DNA of 64,000 nt from Lachnospiraceae bacterium (GCA_910575835.1 CAJTGB010000009.1:105150-169149), one strand, 5' to 3'; positions 54,008-63,302 are shown, counted from the stretch's first letter. The notes: a model not told the origin generated them from the letters alone. Made by a program: numbers and translations.

Positions 54008-54637
54008 CTATTTCGTTCCGAAGATGCGGTCGCCGGCATCTCCAAGCCCCGGAACAATATACTTGTGTTCATTAAGATACTCGTCCAACGCCCCGATATA
54101 CAGATCTACATCTGGGTGTTCTGCCTTCATCCGCTCAACACCCTCCGGCGCGGCAATGATACACAAGAACCGGATATACTTCACTCCCTTGTCCTTCAAC
54201 ATCTGTATTGCCGCTGCGCTGGAACCGCCGGTCGCCAGCATCGGGTCTACCACGAACACTTCCCTCTCATCACAGTCTGCCGGCAGCTTGCAGTAATATT
54301 CCACAGGCTCATAGGTATCCGGGTCGCGGTACAGTCCGATATGGCCGACCTTCGCGGCCGGGATCATCTTAAGGATTCCGTCCACCATCCCAAGTCCTGC
54401 CCGCAATATGGGCACAACTGCCATCTTCTTACCGCTAAGTTCCTCCCCGATGGTCTCACAGATCGGAGTCTTTATCTTGACCTTCTTAAGCTTCAGATCC
54501 CTGGAAGCCTCGTAACACATCAGCGCCGCGATCTCGCTCACGATCTCACGGAATTCCTTCGAACCTATCTCCTCCTGGCGGATATAGGTAATCTTGTGAC
54601 GGATCAACGGATGATCCATAATCTGTATCTTAGACAT
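54008..54637 (-). CDS. upp: uracil phosphoribosyltransferase
   Basis: Salvages uracil to UMP using PRPP. 209 residues: [26 protein letters not shown] (in parts), [15 protein letters not shown], and the PRPP-binding [19 protein letters not shown], ending [13 protein letters not shown]. The ATG at 54637 follows GGAAGGAG and lies within the end of sua5 (8-base overlap), so the two are cotranscribed. Confidence 0.96.
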   Translation of the reverse strand: MSKIQIMDHPLIRHKITYIRQEEIGSKEFREIVSEIAALMCYEASRDLKLKKVKIKTPICETIGEELSGKKMAVVPILRAGLGMVDGILKMIPAAKVGHIGLYRDPDTYEPVEYYCKLPADCDEREVFVVDPMLATGGSSAAAIQMLKDKGVKYIRFLCIIAAPEGVERMKAEHPDVDLYIGALDEYLNEHKYIVPGLGDAGDRIFGTK

Positions 54638-55712
54638 TCTTCTCTCTCCTTCCGGTAAAGTCTCCTGCATCGATCACGCGCTGCCCGGCTGCCTTCAGCA
54701 GACGGTTCATGACCGCAGTCCCGATCCCTTCTCTTCCAAATGCTTCACTGTAGATATAATCAGTCCCGATACTGTCAAAGTCCCGCAATATTCCGTATAA
54801 ATGACTGGCAATGGCTGCTTCATCCCCTCTGGCTCCGATACACTTCACCTCTCCTGTTCCGTATCTTCCGGCCGTATCTTCCGCAGCAATGATCCCCACC
54901 TTGAACCCTCCGGCAATCTTCTCTCTTGCCAGACGGTCAATTACACACATTACCTGATCAGTCTCTCCCTCTACGACCGTCAGCTCTGCCTTCGGCGCAT
55001 AATGACGGTACTTCATCCCCGGCGCTTTGGGCGCTGTATGGCTGACGGAATCCAGCAGAGTCTTGTCCACCGCAACCTCGCCGATCACTTCCTCCAACAT
55101 CTCTCTGGTAACCGCTCCCGGCCGGAGTATCATCGGCGGTTCTACCGTCATATCCAGAATCGTTGACTCCACTCCGATCTCGACGGCGCCTCCGTCCACG
55201 ATCATATCGATCCGGCCGGCCAGATCTTCCTCCACGTGCTGCGCCGTCGTAGGGCTGGGCCGGCCAGAGGTATTCGCGCTGGGCGCCGCGATATACCCGC
55301 CTCCCGCCCGGATCAGTTCCCTTGCCGCCTCATGATCCGGCATACGGACCGCCACGGTATCAAGTCCTCCGGTTGTTCCAAGCGGCACGGCTTCGGTCTT
55401 CTTGAATATCATGGTCAGCGGACCCGGCCAGAATGCGTCTGCGGCGGCCTTGGCCTGCTCAGGCACATCCTCCGCAATCCTGCCAAGCGCCTCCATATCC
55501 GCAATATGCACGATCAACGGATTATCCGACGGTCTCCCCTTAGCGGCATATATTTTCTTCGCCGCCAGCTCATTCAGCGCATCCGCACCAAGCCCGTATA
55601 CCGTCTCCGTCGGAAATGCCGTCAGACCGCCGGCTCTTAGAATCTCTCCGGCTCTCCTTATTATATCCATATTCATTTGTCTGATATCAATCTGTTCTAT
55701 TATTGTCTTCAT
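54630..55712 (-). CDS. L-threonylcarbamoyladenylate synthase (Sua5 type)
   Basis: Makes threonylcarbamoyl-AMP for the t6A37 modification of tRNA. 360 residues: the YrdC domain ([50 protein letters not shown]) then a linker with [15 protein letters not shown] residues ([18 protein letters not shown]) and the Sua5 C-terminal domain. The ATG at 55712 has no ribosome-binding site; a TATAAT box lies only seven bases before it, so the mRNA may be leaderless. Confidence 0.94.
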   Translation of the reverse strand: MKTIIEQIDIRQMNMDIIRRAGEILRAGGLTAFPTETVYGLGADALNELAAKKIYAAKGRPSDNPLIVHIADMEALGRIAEDVPEQAKAAADAFWPGPLTMIFKKTEAVPLGTTGGLDTVAVRMPDHEAARELIRAGGGYIAAPSANTSGRPSPTTAQHVEEDLAGRIDMIVDGGAVEIGVESTILDMTVEPPMILRPGAVTREMLEEVIGEVAVDKTLLDSVSHTAPKAPGMKYRHYAPKAELTVVEGETDQVMCVIDRLAREKIAGGFKVGIIAAEDTAGRYGTGEVKCIGARGDEAAIASHLYGILRDFDSIGTDYIYSEAFGREGIGTAVMNRLLKAAGQRVIDAGDFTGRREKNV

Positions 55713-55719
55713 AGAATAT

Positions 55720-55748
55720 ATTATACTACACTCTAATCAGCCAGACAA
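55720..55748 (-). promoter_or_regulatory. promoter of sua5-upp
   Basis: Minus strand TTGTCT (55743-55748), 17-base spacer, TATAAT (55720-55725). The start point would fall at or within two or three bases of the ATG at 55712. Confidence 0.65.
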
Positions 55749-56413
55749 GTTTCGATTCCTTTCACGATCGCTTTCGCCACCTTCTTTTGATATTTCTTGG
55801 TAACCAGCTTCTCCGCTTCCTCATAATTACTCAGGAAACCGCATTCCACAATGATCGTAGGAACCTCCGTCCGTCTGAGAAGATAGTATGTACTGTCCGC
55901 TTTCGCCTGACGGTGATTCTCCTTATCCACAGACAGCAGCGCTTTCTGCATGATTTCCGCCAGCTTCTCCCCTTCTGCAGAGTGGGTATAATAGAACACC
56001 TGCGCTCCGCGCACCTCTGCTCCGCTGTAACTGTTCTGGTGTATACTGACCGCAAGATCGGGCGCCGTATCATTGATCAGCTTCACCCTCTCTTTCATAT
56101 CCTGTACCTTGCGGCTTCCCGTACTACCTTCCGAGAGCATCTTATCCTCTTTTCTTGTCATTATCACCTTAATCCCCTTATCCTCTAACAGCTCCTTTAC
56201 CTCTTCTGCAATCTGCAGATTAATCTCTTTTTCCTTCGCGTCGTTTACTCCGATCTTTCCTGGGTCTGCACCGCCGTGCCCGGGATCTATGACTACCGTC
56301 TTCTTTGACAGCTTCACCTTGCCGCTTGACACATACTCTCCCAGATTTCTGCTGACAGCCACCAGACCGGCAAGCAGCAGGATCAAAAGTATCAATTCTA
56401 CTTTTTTACGCAA
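55733..56413 (-). CDS. cwlD: N-acetylmuramoyl-L-alanine amidase, CwlD-like
   Basis: 226 residues: membrane anchor or signal (KVELILLILLLAGLVAVS), then an Amidase_3 domain with zinc ligands in VIDPGHGGADPG, EKEINLQIAEEVKELLE and SIHQNSYSG, and the catalytic Glu in IIVECGFLSNYEEAEKL. Size and anchor match CwlD, which starts muramic-lactam formation in spore cortex. It could instead be a general cell-wall amidase. Confidence 0.85.
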   Translation of the reverse strand: MRKKVELILLILLLAGLVAVSRNLGEYVSSGKVKLSKKTVVIDPGHGGADPGKIGVNDAKEKEINLQIAEEVKELLEDKGIKVIMTRKEDKMLSEGSTGSRKVQDMKERVKLINDTAPDLAVSIHQNSYSGAEVRGAQVFYYTHSAEGEKLAEIMQKALLSVDKENHRQAKADSTYYLLRRTEVPTIIVECGFLSNYEEAEKLVTKKYQKKVAKAIVKGIETCLAD

Positions 56414-56528
56414 AAAAATACCTCCTGACAGTCTATATATAACACTTCAGACAAGCTGCCCTGTCTAAGCTGTTACCTATATCCAATATATGACTGCAGA
56501 AGGTATTTATATGTGATGAATAATTTGT

Positions 56529-58760
56529 TTAGTTAACATACTTCTGGATCAGATTCCAGATCTCTCCGTTCTCGTATCCCAGCGCCCACGCCGCTGTACC
56601 GGCAAGCTTATGCTCCTTCATAAGCTTAAGCTTGGGCTCAATAGACTGTTCGTCCTCCAGCCACATCTCAAAAGTTGTGCTCTCCACAACCCATGTTGCG
56701 TAATTCTGCTTGGCATTATCATCCCAAGTCGTCTCAATACCTGCTTCCGCAAGCTTCGTCTTGGCTGTATTCATATCAAACGCCTGGCTGGTAACCTTCG
56801 TAGTATACTGCGCTTCTTCCGTTCCCGCCTGACTGGACAGCTCTTCCTCTGTCTTAGGCACTTCCTCCCATAACCTGGTAAAGAATGGGATTCCGCTGAT
56901 TACCTTTTCCGCGGGCACTTCCTTCAGAGTCTCCTCGATTCCTTCTTTGACAAAATTATACGAAGACACCGGACCCGCCACAGGCGATCCCGCATAATGC
57001 TCATCATAACCCATGATGATAACATAATCCGCAACTATCCCCTGCTCCTTGCGGTTATACTGCATATTATAGCCCTTCGGCACGTAATTATCAATAGACA
57101 GTACGATCCCGTTCTGCCGGCATCTTACCGATAATTCACGGATAAACTGTATATAATGCTCTCCGCATTCTTCGGAAATCTTCTCAAAGTCCACATTGAT
57201 CCCGTCAACTCCTACACGAAGCGCCTCCGAAATCAACTGATTGATCAAATTCTCTCTTCTGGACGTATACCTCAGCATCTCCAAAGATTCCTCATATGAA
57301 TTGATCCCTCCATCAAAGTCACGGATCGCCGCCCACACTTCAATATTAGACTGATGAGCGTAATTGACATAATCAGCAGACGCGATCGAATCCATATTAC
57401 CGTCTGTATCCTTCACATGGAACCACGTCGGCGCAATCGTCGTAAGACCCTTGCTCTCTGCAATTCTCTGCAGCACACTATTATTCGCGTCACTGTTGGT
57501 CACGTTGTGCCATGCCATGTTAATGGTGTATTCCTTTCGGATATTGGTGAATTCCTGTTCGTCAAATGCTCTGGAGATCGTCTTTTTCTCTTCTTTTCTG
57601 AGCGCACTGTTCTTAATATATCCGATAAATCCATCCTTCGTACGGACTTTCTTCCAGTTCTCCTCACTCTCTATGATCGTAACCTCATCCTTCTTCTTGA
57701 CCTGGGTCAGAACCGGGCTCTTCACTCCGCCCTGATAGCGAATCTGGGTATTCTTCTTCACCGCAGCGACGGTCTTCTCGCCCCAATCACTGACGATCAT
57801 AACGCGATTCGGTTCGTTGTATAATTCATATTCGATATTCGTATACTGCTGGATAAAATCCAGTGCGATATATGCTGTGCTTCCTTCTGTTTTAAGAATG
57901 ACGTAGTCTTCGCTCTTCTTCTCCTTGGATACAGAATAATCCTTACTTCCAACCTCTACTGTAACCATATCCTTCGGAAGCGTATACAGAAGAACATTCT
58001 CATTCGGATCCCAGTAAAACCGATCATTGATATAGTCTCTCACGATCTCATACTGAACATAAGCCTTGCCGTCCGCAATCATCCCATGGGGTTCTGCAAC
58101 CTGATCATCTACAATAACTGCTAGCTGTCCTTCATTCTCAATCCCATAATATTTTTTTAAATCATATTCTTTTTTAGAAGGACTATATTTCTTCCATAAA
58201 AATGCACCTACAATTGCCGCGATCACCAGCATCACGATCAATGCTGATTTAACGATCAGATTCCTCTTTCTCTTCCGTCTGGACTGCTGCTTTCTGGCCG
58301 GCGGCCTGTTCATCCCGTTCCTCTGCGGACTGCGGTTCTTGATCCCTTGTCCCGGTCTCTCCTGCCGCACCCTGGCTGACGATGCCTGACCTCTGTTCCC
58401 CTCCGGTCTTCCCGGCGCCTTCCGTCTTCTGCTTTCGGCCCCTTCTTCCCCGGAGTTTCCCATTATCTGACGCCGCCTTGCCTCGGCCCCTTCTTCCCCG
58501 GAGCTTCCCGCAATCTGACGCCGCCTTGCCTCGGCCCCTTCTTGCCTTGGTGCTGCCGCCGGGCGTCTCCTGATCTCAGGCCCTTCCGTCCTTGAACTTC
58601 CTGATACCGACGTCTTACCGGGTTCTATATCTCTTATCCGGCGCATATCCGGAGTATGACCTGGCCTTCTCCCTGCCTCTCCAATATTCCCTGAGCTTGT
58701 CGCCTCTGTGTTCCATGTACGGTCTGAAGTTGTGCGGCTCCTTTTGTCTTTTTGTTCCAT
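56529..58760 (-). CDS. membrane-anchored SH3 / glycosyl hydrolase 18 protein
   Basis: About 743 residues. A basic N-terminal cytoplasmic part of some 170 residues carries repeated GAEARRRQI-type units; one membrane helix (SALIVMLVIAAIVGAFLW); a copper-amine-oxidase-N-like domain (VDDQVAEPHGMIADGKAYVQYE, split); an SH3b domain (VLTQVKKKDEVTIIESEENWKKVRTKDG, split); and a GH18 barrel with the catalytic DGINVDFEKI and YNMQYNRKEQGIVADYVIIMGYDEHYAGS (in parts). Related spore proteins cleave peptidoglycan at N-acetylglucosamine. AGGAGG precedes the ATG at 58760. Confidence 0.85.
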   Translation of the reverse strand: MEQKDKRSRTTSDRTWNTEATSSGNIGEAGRRPGHTPDMRRIRDIEPGKTSVSGSSRTEGPEIRRRPAAAPRQEGAEARRRQIAGSSGEEGAEARRRQIMGNSGEEGAESRRRKAPGRPEGNRGQASSARVRQERPGQGIKNRSPQRNGMNRPPARKQQSRRKRKRNLIVKSALIVMLVIAAIVGAFLWKKYSPSKKEYDLKKYYGIENEGQLAVIVDDQVAEPHGMIADGKAYVQYEIVRDYINDRFYWDPNENVLLYTLPKDMVTVEVGSKDYSVSKEKKSEDYVILKTEGSTAYIALDFIQQYTNIEYELYNEPNRVMIVSDWGEKTVAAVKKNTQIRYQGGVKSPVLTQVKKKDEVTIIESEENWKKVRTKDGFIGYIKNSALRKEEKKTISRAFDEQEFTNIRKEYTINMAWHNVTNSDANNSVLQRIAESKGLTTIAPTWFHVKDTDGNMDSIASADYVNYAHQSNIEVWAAIRDFDGGINSYEESLEMLRYTSRRENLINQLISEALRVGVDGINVDFEKISEECGEHYIQFIRELSVRCRQNGIVLSIDNYVPKGYNMQYNRKEQGIVADYVIIMGYDEHYAGSPVAGPVSSYNFVKEGIEETLKEVPAEKVISGIPFFTRLWEEVPKTEEELSSQAGTEEAQYTTKVTSQAFDMNTAKTKLAEAGIETTWDDNAKQNYATWVVESTTFEMWLEDEQSIEPKLKLMKEHKLAGTAAWALGYENGEIWNLIQKYVN

Positions 58761-58877
58761 GCTGCACCTCCTACTCGACCCTATTATAACAAAACCCGCG
58801 ACACTCGTCATTACTTATTTCGACATTTTCTCGTTTTTTACATGGTAACGGGGTATTTACAATCTCCAAACACTAAT

Positions 58878-59204
58878 TTAATTACTGTTAATACTGTTAA
58901 ACCACAGCGCTTTGATATCGCCATTCTCATTCAGCACGTAATCTCTCATATATACCGATTCCTCATGTATGCCGTGCGCTCTGACAATCTGCATGGGACT
59001 TGCCGGTATTCCGTTAATCTTAAGGTCTATCTGTTTCTTCTCGTATCCTGTCAATTCATTGAACATCTTCTGTAAACGGGCTTCCTCCTCCAAATCTGAC
59101 CTCCAAATCCATGCCAGAGGATAACTACGGCTGCGACTGCATATTATTTTCAAAAGGAAATGCCGTGATACAATATCCCTATACGCTGCAGCTTCAATGT
59201 ACAA
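58878..59204 (-). CDS. small hypothetical protein
   Basis: Up to 108 residues; the first 45 are Arg/Cys-rich and probably not translated. A likely start is the internal ATG at 59066 behind GGAGG, giving a 62-residue protein with LTGYEKKQIDLKINGIPASP and HGIHEESVYMRDYVLNENGDIKALWF. I do not recognise a family. It follows no operon partner on its strand. Confidence 0.45.
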   Translation of the reverse strand: MYIEAAAYRDIVSRHFLLKIICSRSRSYPLAWIWRSDLEEEARLQKMFNELTGYEKKQIDLKINGIPASPMQIVRAHGIHEESVYMRDYVLNENGDIKALWFNSINSN

Positions 59205-59541
59205 TATAAATAGAAGATAGTCCTGACACTCTAATGCTTCGTTAACAGTTCATGTGAAAATCTGCCTGAAACGGCTTCTTTCTGATATTTCTCCGATTTG
59301 TTTCTGATAGGTTCATAGATTCATATCTAAGAGATGTAATAAAAAATAAATGTAAGAAATTCTCCCTCCTTTGTTCTAAGAACGTAGTTACCCGGGAAAA
59401 CTATCTTCTAATTAATGTTATTATAGCCGATTAAAATTCTCTATGCAAGCATTTTTTTAAATTAATACTTATTTTATGACTTATTTTATTGAACATTCAA
59501 GGTTTTCTATGCTATACTACAGTAGTAAGGAAGTGATGATT
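59205..59541. other. intergenic region upstream of mecA
   Basis: 337 AT-rich bases. The only clear signal is the mecA promoter: TTGAAC (59489-59494), 18-base spacer, TATACT (59513-59518). Confidence 0.6.
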
Positions 59542-60276
59542 ATGAAGATTGAAAAATTGAACGACAATCAGATTCGCTGCACCCTGACTCGTGCCGATCT
59601 TGCTGCCCGACATCTTCAGCTAAGCGAACTGGCCTATGGAACCGAAAAAGCTAAGTCACTTTTCCGCGACATGATGCAACAAGCGGCCTTTGAATTTGGA
59701 TTTGAGGCAGAAGACCTGCCGCTTATGATCGAGGCAATTCCGGCTTCTTCCGATTCAATTGTGCTGATAATTACTAAGGTCGAGGATCCCGAAGAACTCG
59801 ATACACGCTTTTCTAAATTTGCACCGTCGCCAGGCGGAGATTGGGATTCCCCGAAGAAGGAACCCCCAAGCAAGCTGGAAGGCGCCGATACATTACTTGA
59901 ATTACTCGATAAGGTAAAGGAAAAATTCAGTAATTCCATTGCATCGGACGGAAAAGAAGAACCCCCCGCAGAACAGCCCAAGAACGTTCTGCGCCTGTTT
60001 TCATTCCCAACGATGAACAGCGTTTTGAAGGCAGCCCGGCTTCTGAGCACGATCTACTCAGGTTCCAACACCCTGTATAAAGACCGCGAAGAAGACGTAT
60101 ATATCCTGGCGCTGACACAGTCAGAGCACACGATCAACGATTTTAACCGTATCTGCAATATGCTGTCAGAATACGGCTCCCTGGAGACGTCCTCCGGAGC
60201 GATCCTGGCATTTCTTGAAGAGCACTGTGAGATGCTTCTGTCTACAGATGCGGTACAACAGCTTGCACAGATATAG
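59542..60276 (+). CDS. mecA: adaptor protein MecA
   Basis: A ClpC adaptor that delivers proteins for ClpCP degradation. 244 residues starting MKIEKLNDNQIRCTLTRADLAAR, the standard MecA opening; the C-terminal ClpC-binding domain has LRLFSFPTMNSVLKAARLL and YGSLETSSGAILAFLEEHCE. A variable, charged linker of about 60 residues is in between. GGAAGTGATG precedes the start. It has its own promoter and terminator. Confidence 0.93.
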   Translation: MKIEKLNDNQIRCTLTRADLAARHLQLSELAYGTEKAKSLFRDMMQQAAFEFGFEAEDLPLMIEAIPASSDSIVLIITKVEDPEELDTRFSKFAPSPGGDWDSPKKEPPSKLEGADTLLELLDKVKEKFSNSIASDGKEEPPAEQPKNVLRLFSFPTMNSVLKAARLLSTIYSGSNTLYKDREEDVYILALTQSEHTINDFNRICNMLSEYGSLETSSGAILAFLEEHCEMLLSTDAVQQLAQI

Positions 60277-60319
60277 CATATGTAAGTATGCCCGCTTGGC
60301 TTGCAGCTTCGCGGGAATA
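60276..60319 (+). repeat. partial copy of the GC-rich dispersed repeat
   Basis: Sequence from GCATATGTAAGTATGCCCGC to CGCGGGAATA matches the last 40 bases of copy A (38689-38728) with a few changes. It lies directly behind the mecA stop. Confidence 0.75.
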
Positions 60320-60324
60320 GAACA

Positions 60325-60364
60325 GGGCGGCCAGGAATCCTTCTCCTGACCGCCCCGTTTTATT
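60325..60364 (+). terminator. mecA terminator
   Basis: GGGCGG-c-CAGGA (60325-60336) pairs with TCCTG-a-CCGCCC (60344-60355), followed by GTTTTATT. It sits between the two inverted parts of the dispersed repeat. Confidence 0.85.
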
Positions 60365-60460
60365 CCCGCGGGCAGCGAGCCAAGCGGGCATGCTTGCATG
60401 CACATTTGGCGACTGCCGCGAGGGTCAAATACCCCCGTTACTTGCAGCGGGGTCTTTGAC
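60361..60460 (-). repeat. GC-rich dispersed intergenic repeat, copy B (inverted)
   Basis: Reverse complement of copy A at 38595-38728: TATTCCCGCGGGCAGCGAGC, CAAGCGGGCATGCTTGCATG, TTTGGCGACTGCCGCGAGGG and CAGCGGGGTCTTTGACT correspond. About 28 bp of copy A are lacking near the 17-bp inverted repeat. Confidence 0.85.
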
Positions 60461-60496
60461 TATTCTTACATACTAATCTCTTAATCTAAGCATCAA

Positions 60497-60721
60497 TTAA
60501 GCACTTAATGCTGCACCGATCGTTGCATTCAGCTTCTCAATCAACAGATCCGGGTCTATGCCATGCCCCATTGCGCCGTCCTCTATAGACTCCATCTGGG
60601 AATGCGGACATCCGATACATCCCATCCCGGCTTCCATCAATACTTCTACGATCTTCGGGCACTTCTCATAATACTCTTCCAACAGCTGACCAAATGTCAT
60701 GTCTTTAGAAACATATGCCAT
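60497..60721 (-). CDS. DUF1858 domain protein (redox disulfide family)
   Basis: 74 residues, starting MAYVSKDMTFGQLLEEYYEKCPKI, with MEAGMGCIGCPHSQ carrying the CxxC of the DUF1858 family, thought to act as a redox or iron-sulfur-linked disulfide. In anaerobes such proteins often accompany hybrid-cluster or nitrogen-oxide stress proteins. AGGAGG is seven bases before the ATG at 60721. Monocistronic. Confidence 0.88.
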   Translation of the reverse strand: MAYVSKDMTFGQLLEEYYEKCPKIVEVLMEAGMGCIGCPHSQMESIEDGAMGHGIDPDLLIEKLNATIGAALSA

Positions 60722-61062
60722 CATAACGCCTCCTTTTCTCTTCAGTGTTTCCATTATAATCGCTTTTTATCATTGTGTAAACATTTTCAATGAATTTCTT
60801 CTCAATATTTGAATACTTAAATGTCAACCTGTTTTTCTCTTTTTTTCGACAAAAATCCATTTTTATGATATCTACACAAAACGTTCGTTCTTTTCTTTAT
60901 CCCGAGTAATCCACCAAATTCGCCACTTTTAATGTGGAAAATGTGGATAAAACTTGAAAACACTTATTTTTCCACCTTTTTTGGCTATTTTATTGTGGAA
61001 AACTTGGAAAATTATATTTTCCATTTTTTTACATATTTTTACATTTTTGAACAATTTGTACA
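60722..61062. other. AT-rich intergenic region with DnaA-box-like 9-mers
   Basis: Contains TGTGGAAAA (60933-60941) immediately followed by TGTGGATAA (60942-60950, a perfect DnaA box on the minus strand), a further TGTGGAAAA (60994-61002), and a hairpin GGAAAAT/ATTTTCC with a T-run near 61005-61030. No gene is seen. The cluster could bind DnaA. Confidence 0.55.
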
Positions 61063-61965
61063 CTAGACTAATCTTCTGACCGTAACAATACTTGTGTAAG
61101 TGGCAGGTAAGATCCCAATCCCTCTTGAACTGTTGATCGCATTCACGATCTGTCCGTTTCCCATATAGATGCCTACGTGTCCGTTATAGAGAATAATGTC
61201 GCCTGGGATTGCCTGATCATAGCTGACAGGAGTTCCCACATTCTCCATATCCCATGTAGTACGCGGAAGACTGATGCCGAAATGTGCGAATACCGACTGA
61301 ACAAACCCTGAACAATCCGCTCCGTTCGTCAGGCTTGTCCCACCCCACACATAAGGATTGCCGATAAACTGGCATGCATAATCTACGATCGCCTGTCCCG
61401 TTCCGGCCTTCGCCGCCACCTCTTCCTGGGCACGCGCCGCTGCTTCTGCCGCCTCTGCAGCAATCCTGGCCTCCTCCTCTTCCTTGGACTCGGCGTAAGT
61501 AAACACCTCTTCCGGACTATCATTTTCTGAATCCTGCACCATTTCCTGTGCCTTCTGCTCTGCGCTGTTTCCTATTATAATGTATTCAGAATACACATAG
61601 CCAGTCACTTCGCCGGACTCTACCTTCGTCCACTCTCCTACCGGTCCAAGAATCTTTGCGGCATAATCGGGATATAACTTTCCCACCCACTCACTGTCCG
61701 TCGTCGGCTCGCTTCTGATATAGAGAAACGACTGGACATCGGCAAACGCCATATCTAAATACTCACCCTTCTCTGTCGGCACCAGATAATCTTCTACCTC
61801 GATCTCTTTGTCTGCGACGTAGCAGTTATTCAGTACCTCTTCGATCCCCGTCTGCGGCATTACGTCTTCGGTGTCTGTATCAATAGCATATGCCGTAGCC
61901 GGAAATGCTGTTATAGCTCCTGCTGTAGTAACTAGGAACAATCCTTTTTTAAGAATAGAATCCAT
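61063..61965 (-). CDS. secreted SH3 / NlpC-P60 peptidoglycan hydrolase
   Basis: 300 residues: signal peptide (GLFLVTTAGAITAFPATAYA), an SH3b domain (VQSFLYIRSEPTTDSEWVGKLYPDYAAKIL, split), an Ala/Glu coiled segment, and a C-terminal NlpC/P60 domain with catalytic Cys in NGADCSGFVQSVF and His in YNGHVGIYMGNGQ. It probably cuts the stem peptide of the cell wall. AAAGGAGGGAG precedes the ATG. A good promoter (TTGACA 62056-62061, 16 bases, TATAAT 62034-62039, minus strand) lies upstream. Confidence 0.93.
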   Translation of the reverse strand: MDSILKKGLFLVTTAGAITAFPATAYAIDTDTEDVMPQTGIEEVLNNCYVADKEIEVEDYLVPTEKGEYLDMAFADVQSFLYIRSEPTTDSEWVGKLYPDYAAKILGPVGEWTKVESGEVTGYVYSEYIIIGNSAEQKAQEMVQDSENDSPEEVFTYAESKEEEEARIAAEAAEAAARAQEEVAAKAGTGQAIVDYACQFIGNPYVWGGTSLTNGADCSGFVQSVFAHFGISLPRTTWDMENVGTPVSYDQAIPGDIILYNGHVGIYMGNGQIVNAINSSRGIGILPATYTSIVTVRRLV

Positions 61966-62033
61966 AAACTCCCTCCTTTATGTTTTCTTATCTTTTGTAA
62001 ATATTACAGAATTGTTACATATGTTACGCTATT

Positions 62034-62061
62034 ATTATATCATCGTTTTTCCTAGTGTCAA
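62034..62061 (-). promoter_or_regulatory. promoter of the NlpC/P60 gene
   Basis: Consensus TTGACA and TATAAT separated by 16 bases, 70 bases before the start codon. Confidence 0.75.
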
Positions 62062-62168
62062 CCCTGTTTATACATAATATTTTCGTCATATTATATGGTT
62101 ATATATAAAAATAATACACAACCTGCAATTATATTTATTACAAATTGTTACATTTTAAAATTATTCGT

Positions 62169-62217
62169 TGACAGATGGCACAGGTCATTCTATAATAATT
62201 TTAATAACTATTATCAT
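62169..62217 (+). promoter_or_regulatory. perR promoter with PerR-like operator
   Basis: A perfect TTGACA (62169-62174), 17-base spacer and TATAAT (62192-62197). TAATAACTATTATCA (62203-62217) starts five bases after the -10 and is a 7-1-7 inverted repeat with five matching pairs. Autoregulation is inferred. Confidence 0.75.
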
Positions 62218-62237
62218 TATTCAGGAGGGACACACAG

Positions 62238-62660
62238 ATGGCTAATTTAAAATACAGCCGGCAGCGCGCTGCTATCAAAGAGTATCTATGTCATACCACA
62301 GAGCATCCCACTGCTGATACGGTGTATCTTCATATAAGAGAAGCATTTCCGAACATCAGCCTCGGTACGGTATACCGTAATCTGAATCTGCTTGCAGATA
62401 AAGGGGAAGCCATCAAGATCTCTACTCCCGACGGCGGCGACCGCTTTGACGGCAGAACCGATCTTCATTACCATGTGATCTGCAGAGATTGCAAAAGAGT
62501 ATACGACCTGGAACTGGATGAACAGCACATCCAATCCATTAATGACCTTGCCGGACAGCATTTTGACGGGACCGTTGACTCACACACAATTCTGTTCTAT
62601 GGAACCTGTAAAAATTGTCTGAATAAAAATTGTCTGGATAAAAATCCCAAAATGAGATAA
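62238..62660 (+). CDS. perR: Fur-family regulator, PerR type
   Basis: 140 residues. The winged helix is at the N-terminus (LGTVYRNLNLLADKGE recognition helix). Metal-site residues of PerR are seen: His22 in HPTADTVY, Asp in DRFDG (Asp, where Fur has Glu), HYH and DL; the structural zinc is bound by CRDC and CKNC. Histidine oxidation at such an iron site releases PerR from DNA on peroxide. The end CLNKNCLDKNPKMR has an extra repeat of NKNCL/DKN. The N-terminal 15 residues of Bacillus PerR are absent. It is followed by rubrerythrin 2. Confidence 0.9.
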   Translation: MANLKYSRQRAAIKEYLCHTTEHPTADTVYLHIREAFPNISLGTVYRNLNLLADKGEAIKISTPDGGDRFDGRTDLHYHVICRDCKRVYDLELDEQHIQSINDLAGQHFDGTVDSHTILFYGTCKNCLNKNCLDKNPKMR

Positions 62661-62668
62661 AATAATCA

Positions 62669-62717
62669 TTGACAATTTGTTTTACTTGTGTTAATTTAAT
62701 ATTAGTAACTATTACTG
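62669..62717 (+). promoter_or_regulatory. rubrerythrin 2 promoter with PerR-like operator
   Basis: TTGACA (62669-62674) and a looser -10, TTTAAT (62695-62700, 20-base spacing) or TAATTT (62692-62697, 17-base spacing). TAGTAACTATTACTG (62703-62717) follows directly and has five of seven pairs. Confidence 0.65.
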
Positions 62718-62759
62718 ATATTGAATATATTATTTGAATAAGAAAAGGAGAGATTTGCT

Positions 62760-63302
62760 ATGAAAAAATTTGTATGTACAGTATGCGGCTATGTTCACGA
62801 GGGAGATGCAGCACCGGAGAAATGTCCTGTATGCGGCGTTGGCGCAGATAAGTTCAAAGAGCAGGCCGGCGAGAAGACATGGGCTGCAGAGCACGTTGTC
62901 GGCGTTGCTAAGGGTGTCAGCGAGGACATCGTTGCTGATCTTCGCGCTAACTTCGAGGGCGAGTGCTCAGAGGTTGGTATGTATCTTGCAATGGCCAGAG
63001 TTGCTCATAGAGAAGGATATCCAGAGATCGGTTTATACTGGGAGAAGGCTGCTTACGAAGAGGCTGAGCACGCTGCTAAGTTCGCTGAGCTGCTTGGCGA
63101 AGTTGTAACAGACAGCACCAAGAAGAATCTTGAGATGAGAGTTGACGCTGAGAACGGCGCAACAGCTGGTAAGTTTGATCTGGCTAAGAGAGCTAAGGCT
63201 GCGAACCTTGATGCGATCCACGATACAGTTCATGAGATGGCAAGAGACGAGGCTAGACATGGTAAGGCGTTTGAGGGACTTCTTAAGAGATACTTCGGCT
63301 AA
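62760..63302 (+). CDS. rbr: reverse rubrerythrin (rubredoxin domain first)
   Basis: 180 residues. Rubredoxin domain first ([21 protein letters not shown]), then the diiron domain with [38 protein letters not shown] (in parts) and [13 protein letters not shown]. This order is that of the oxygen-inducible revRbr of clostridia, which reduces peroxide using NADH-derived electrons. Codon choice is strongly biased, suggesting high expression. AAAGGAG precedes the ATG. It follows perR by 99 bases and has its own PerR-like operator and terminator. Confidence 0.95.
   Translation: MKKFVCTVCGYVHEGDAAPEKCPVCGVGADKFKEQAGEKTWAAEHVVGVAKGVSEDIVADLRANFEGECSEVGMYLAMARVAHREGYPEIGLYWEKAAYEEAEHAAKFAELLGEVVTDSTKKNLEMRVDAENGATAGKFDLAKRAKAANLDAIHDTVHEMARDEARHGKAFEGLLKRYFG

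Noticed and set aside
60933..61002. Chromosomal replication origin
   Set aside because: No dnaA, dnaN, rpmH or gyrase genes nearby; three boxes alone are not enough.
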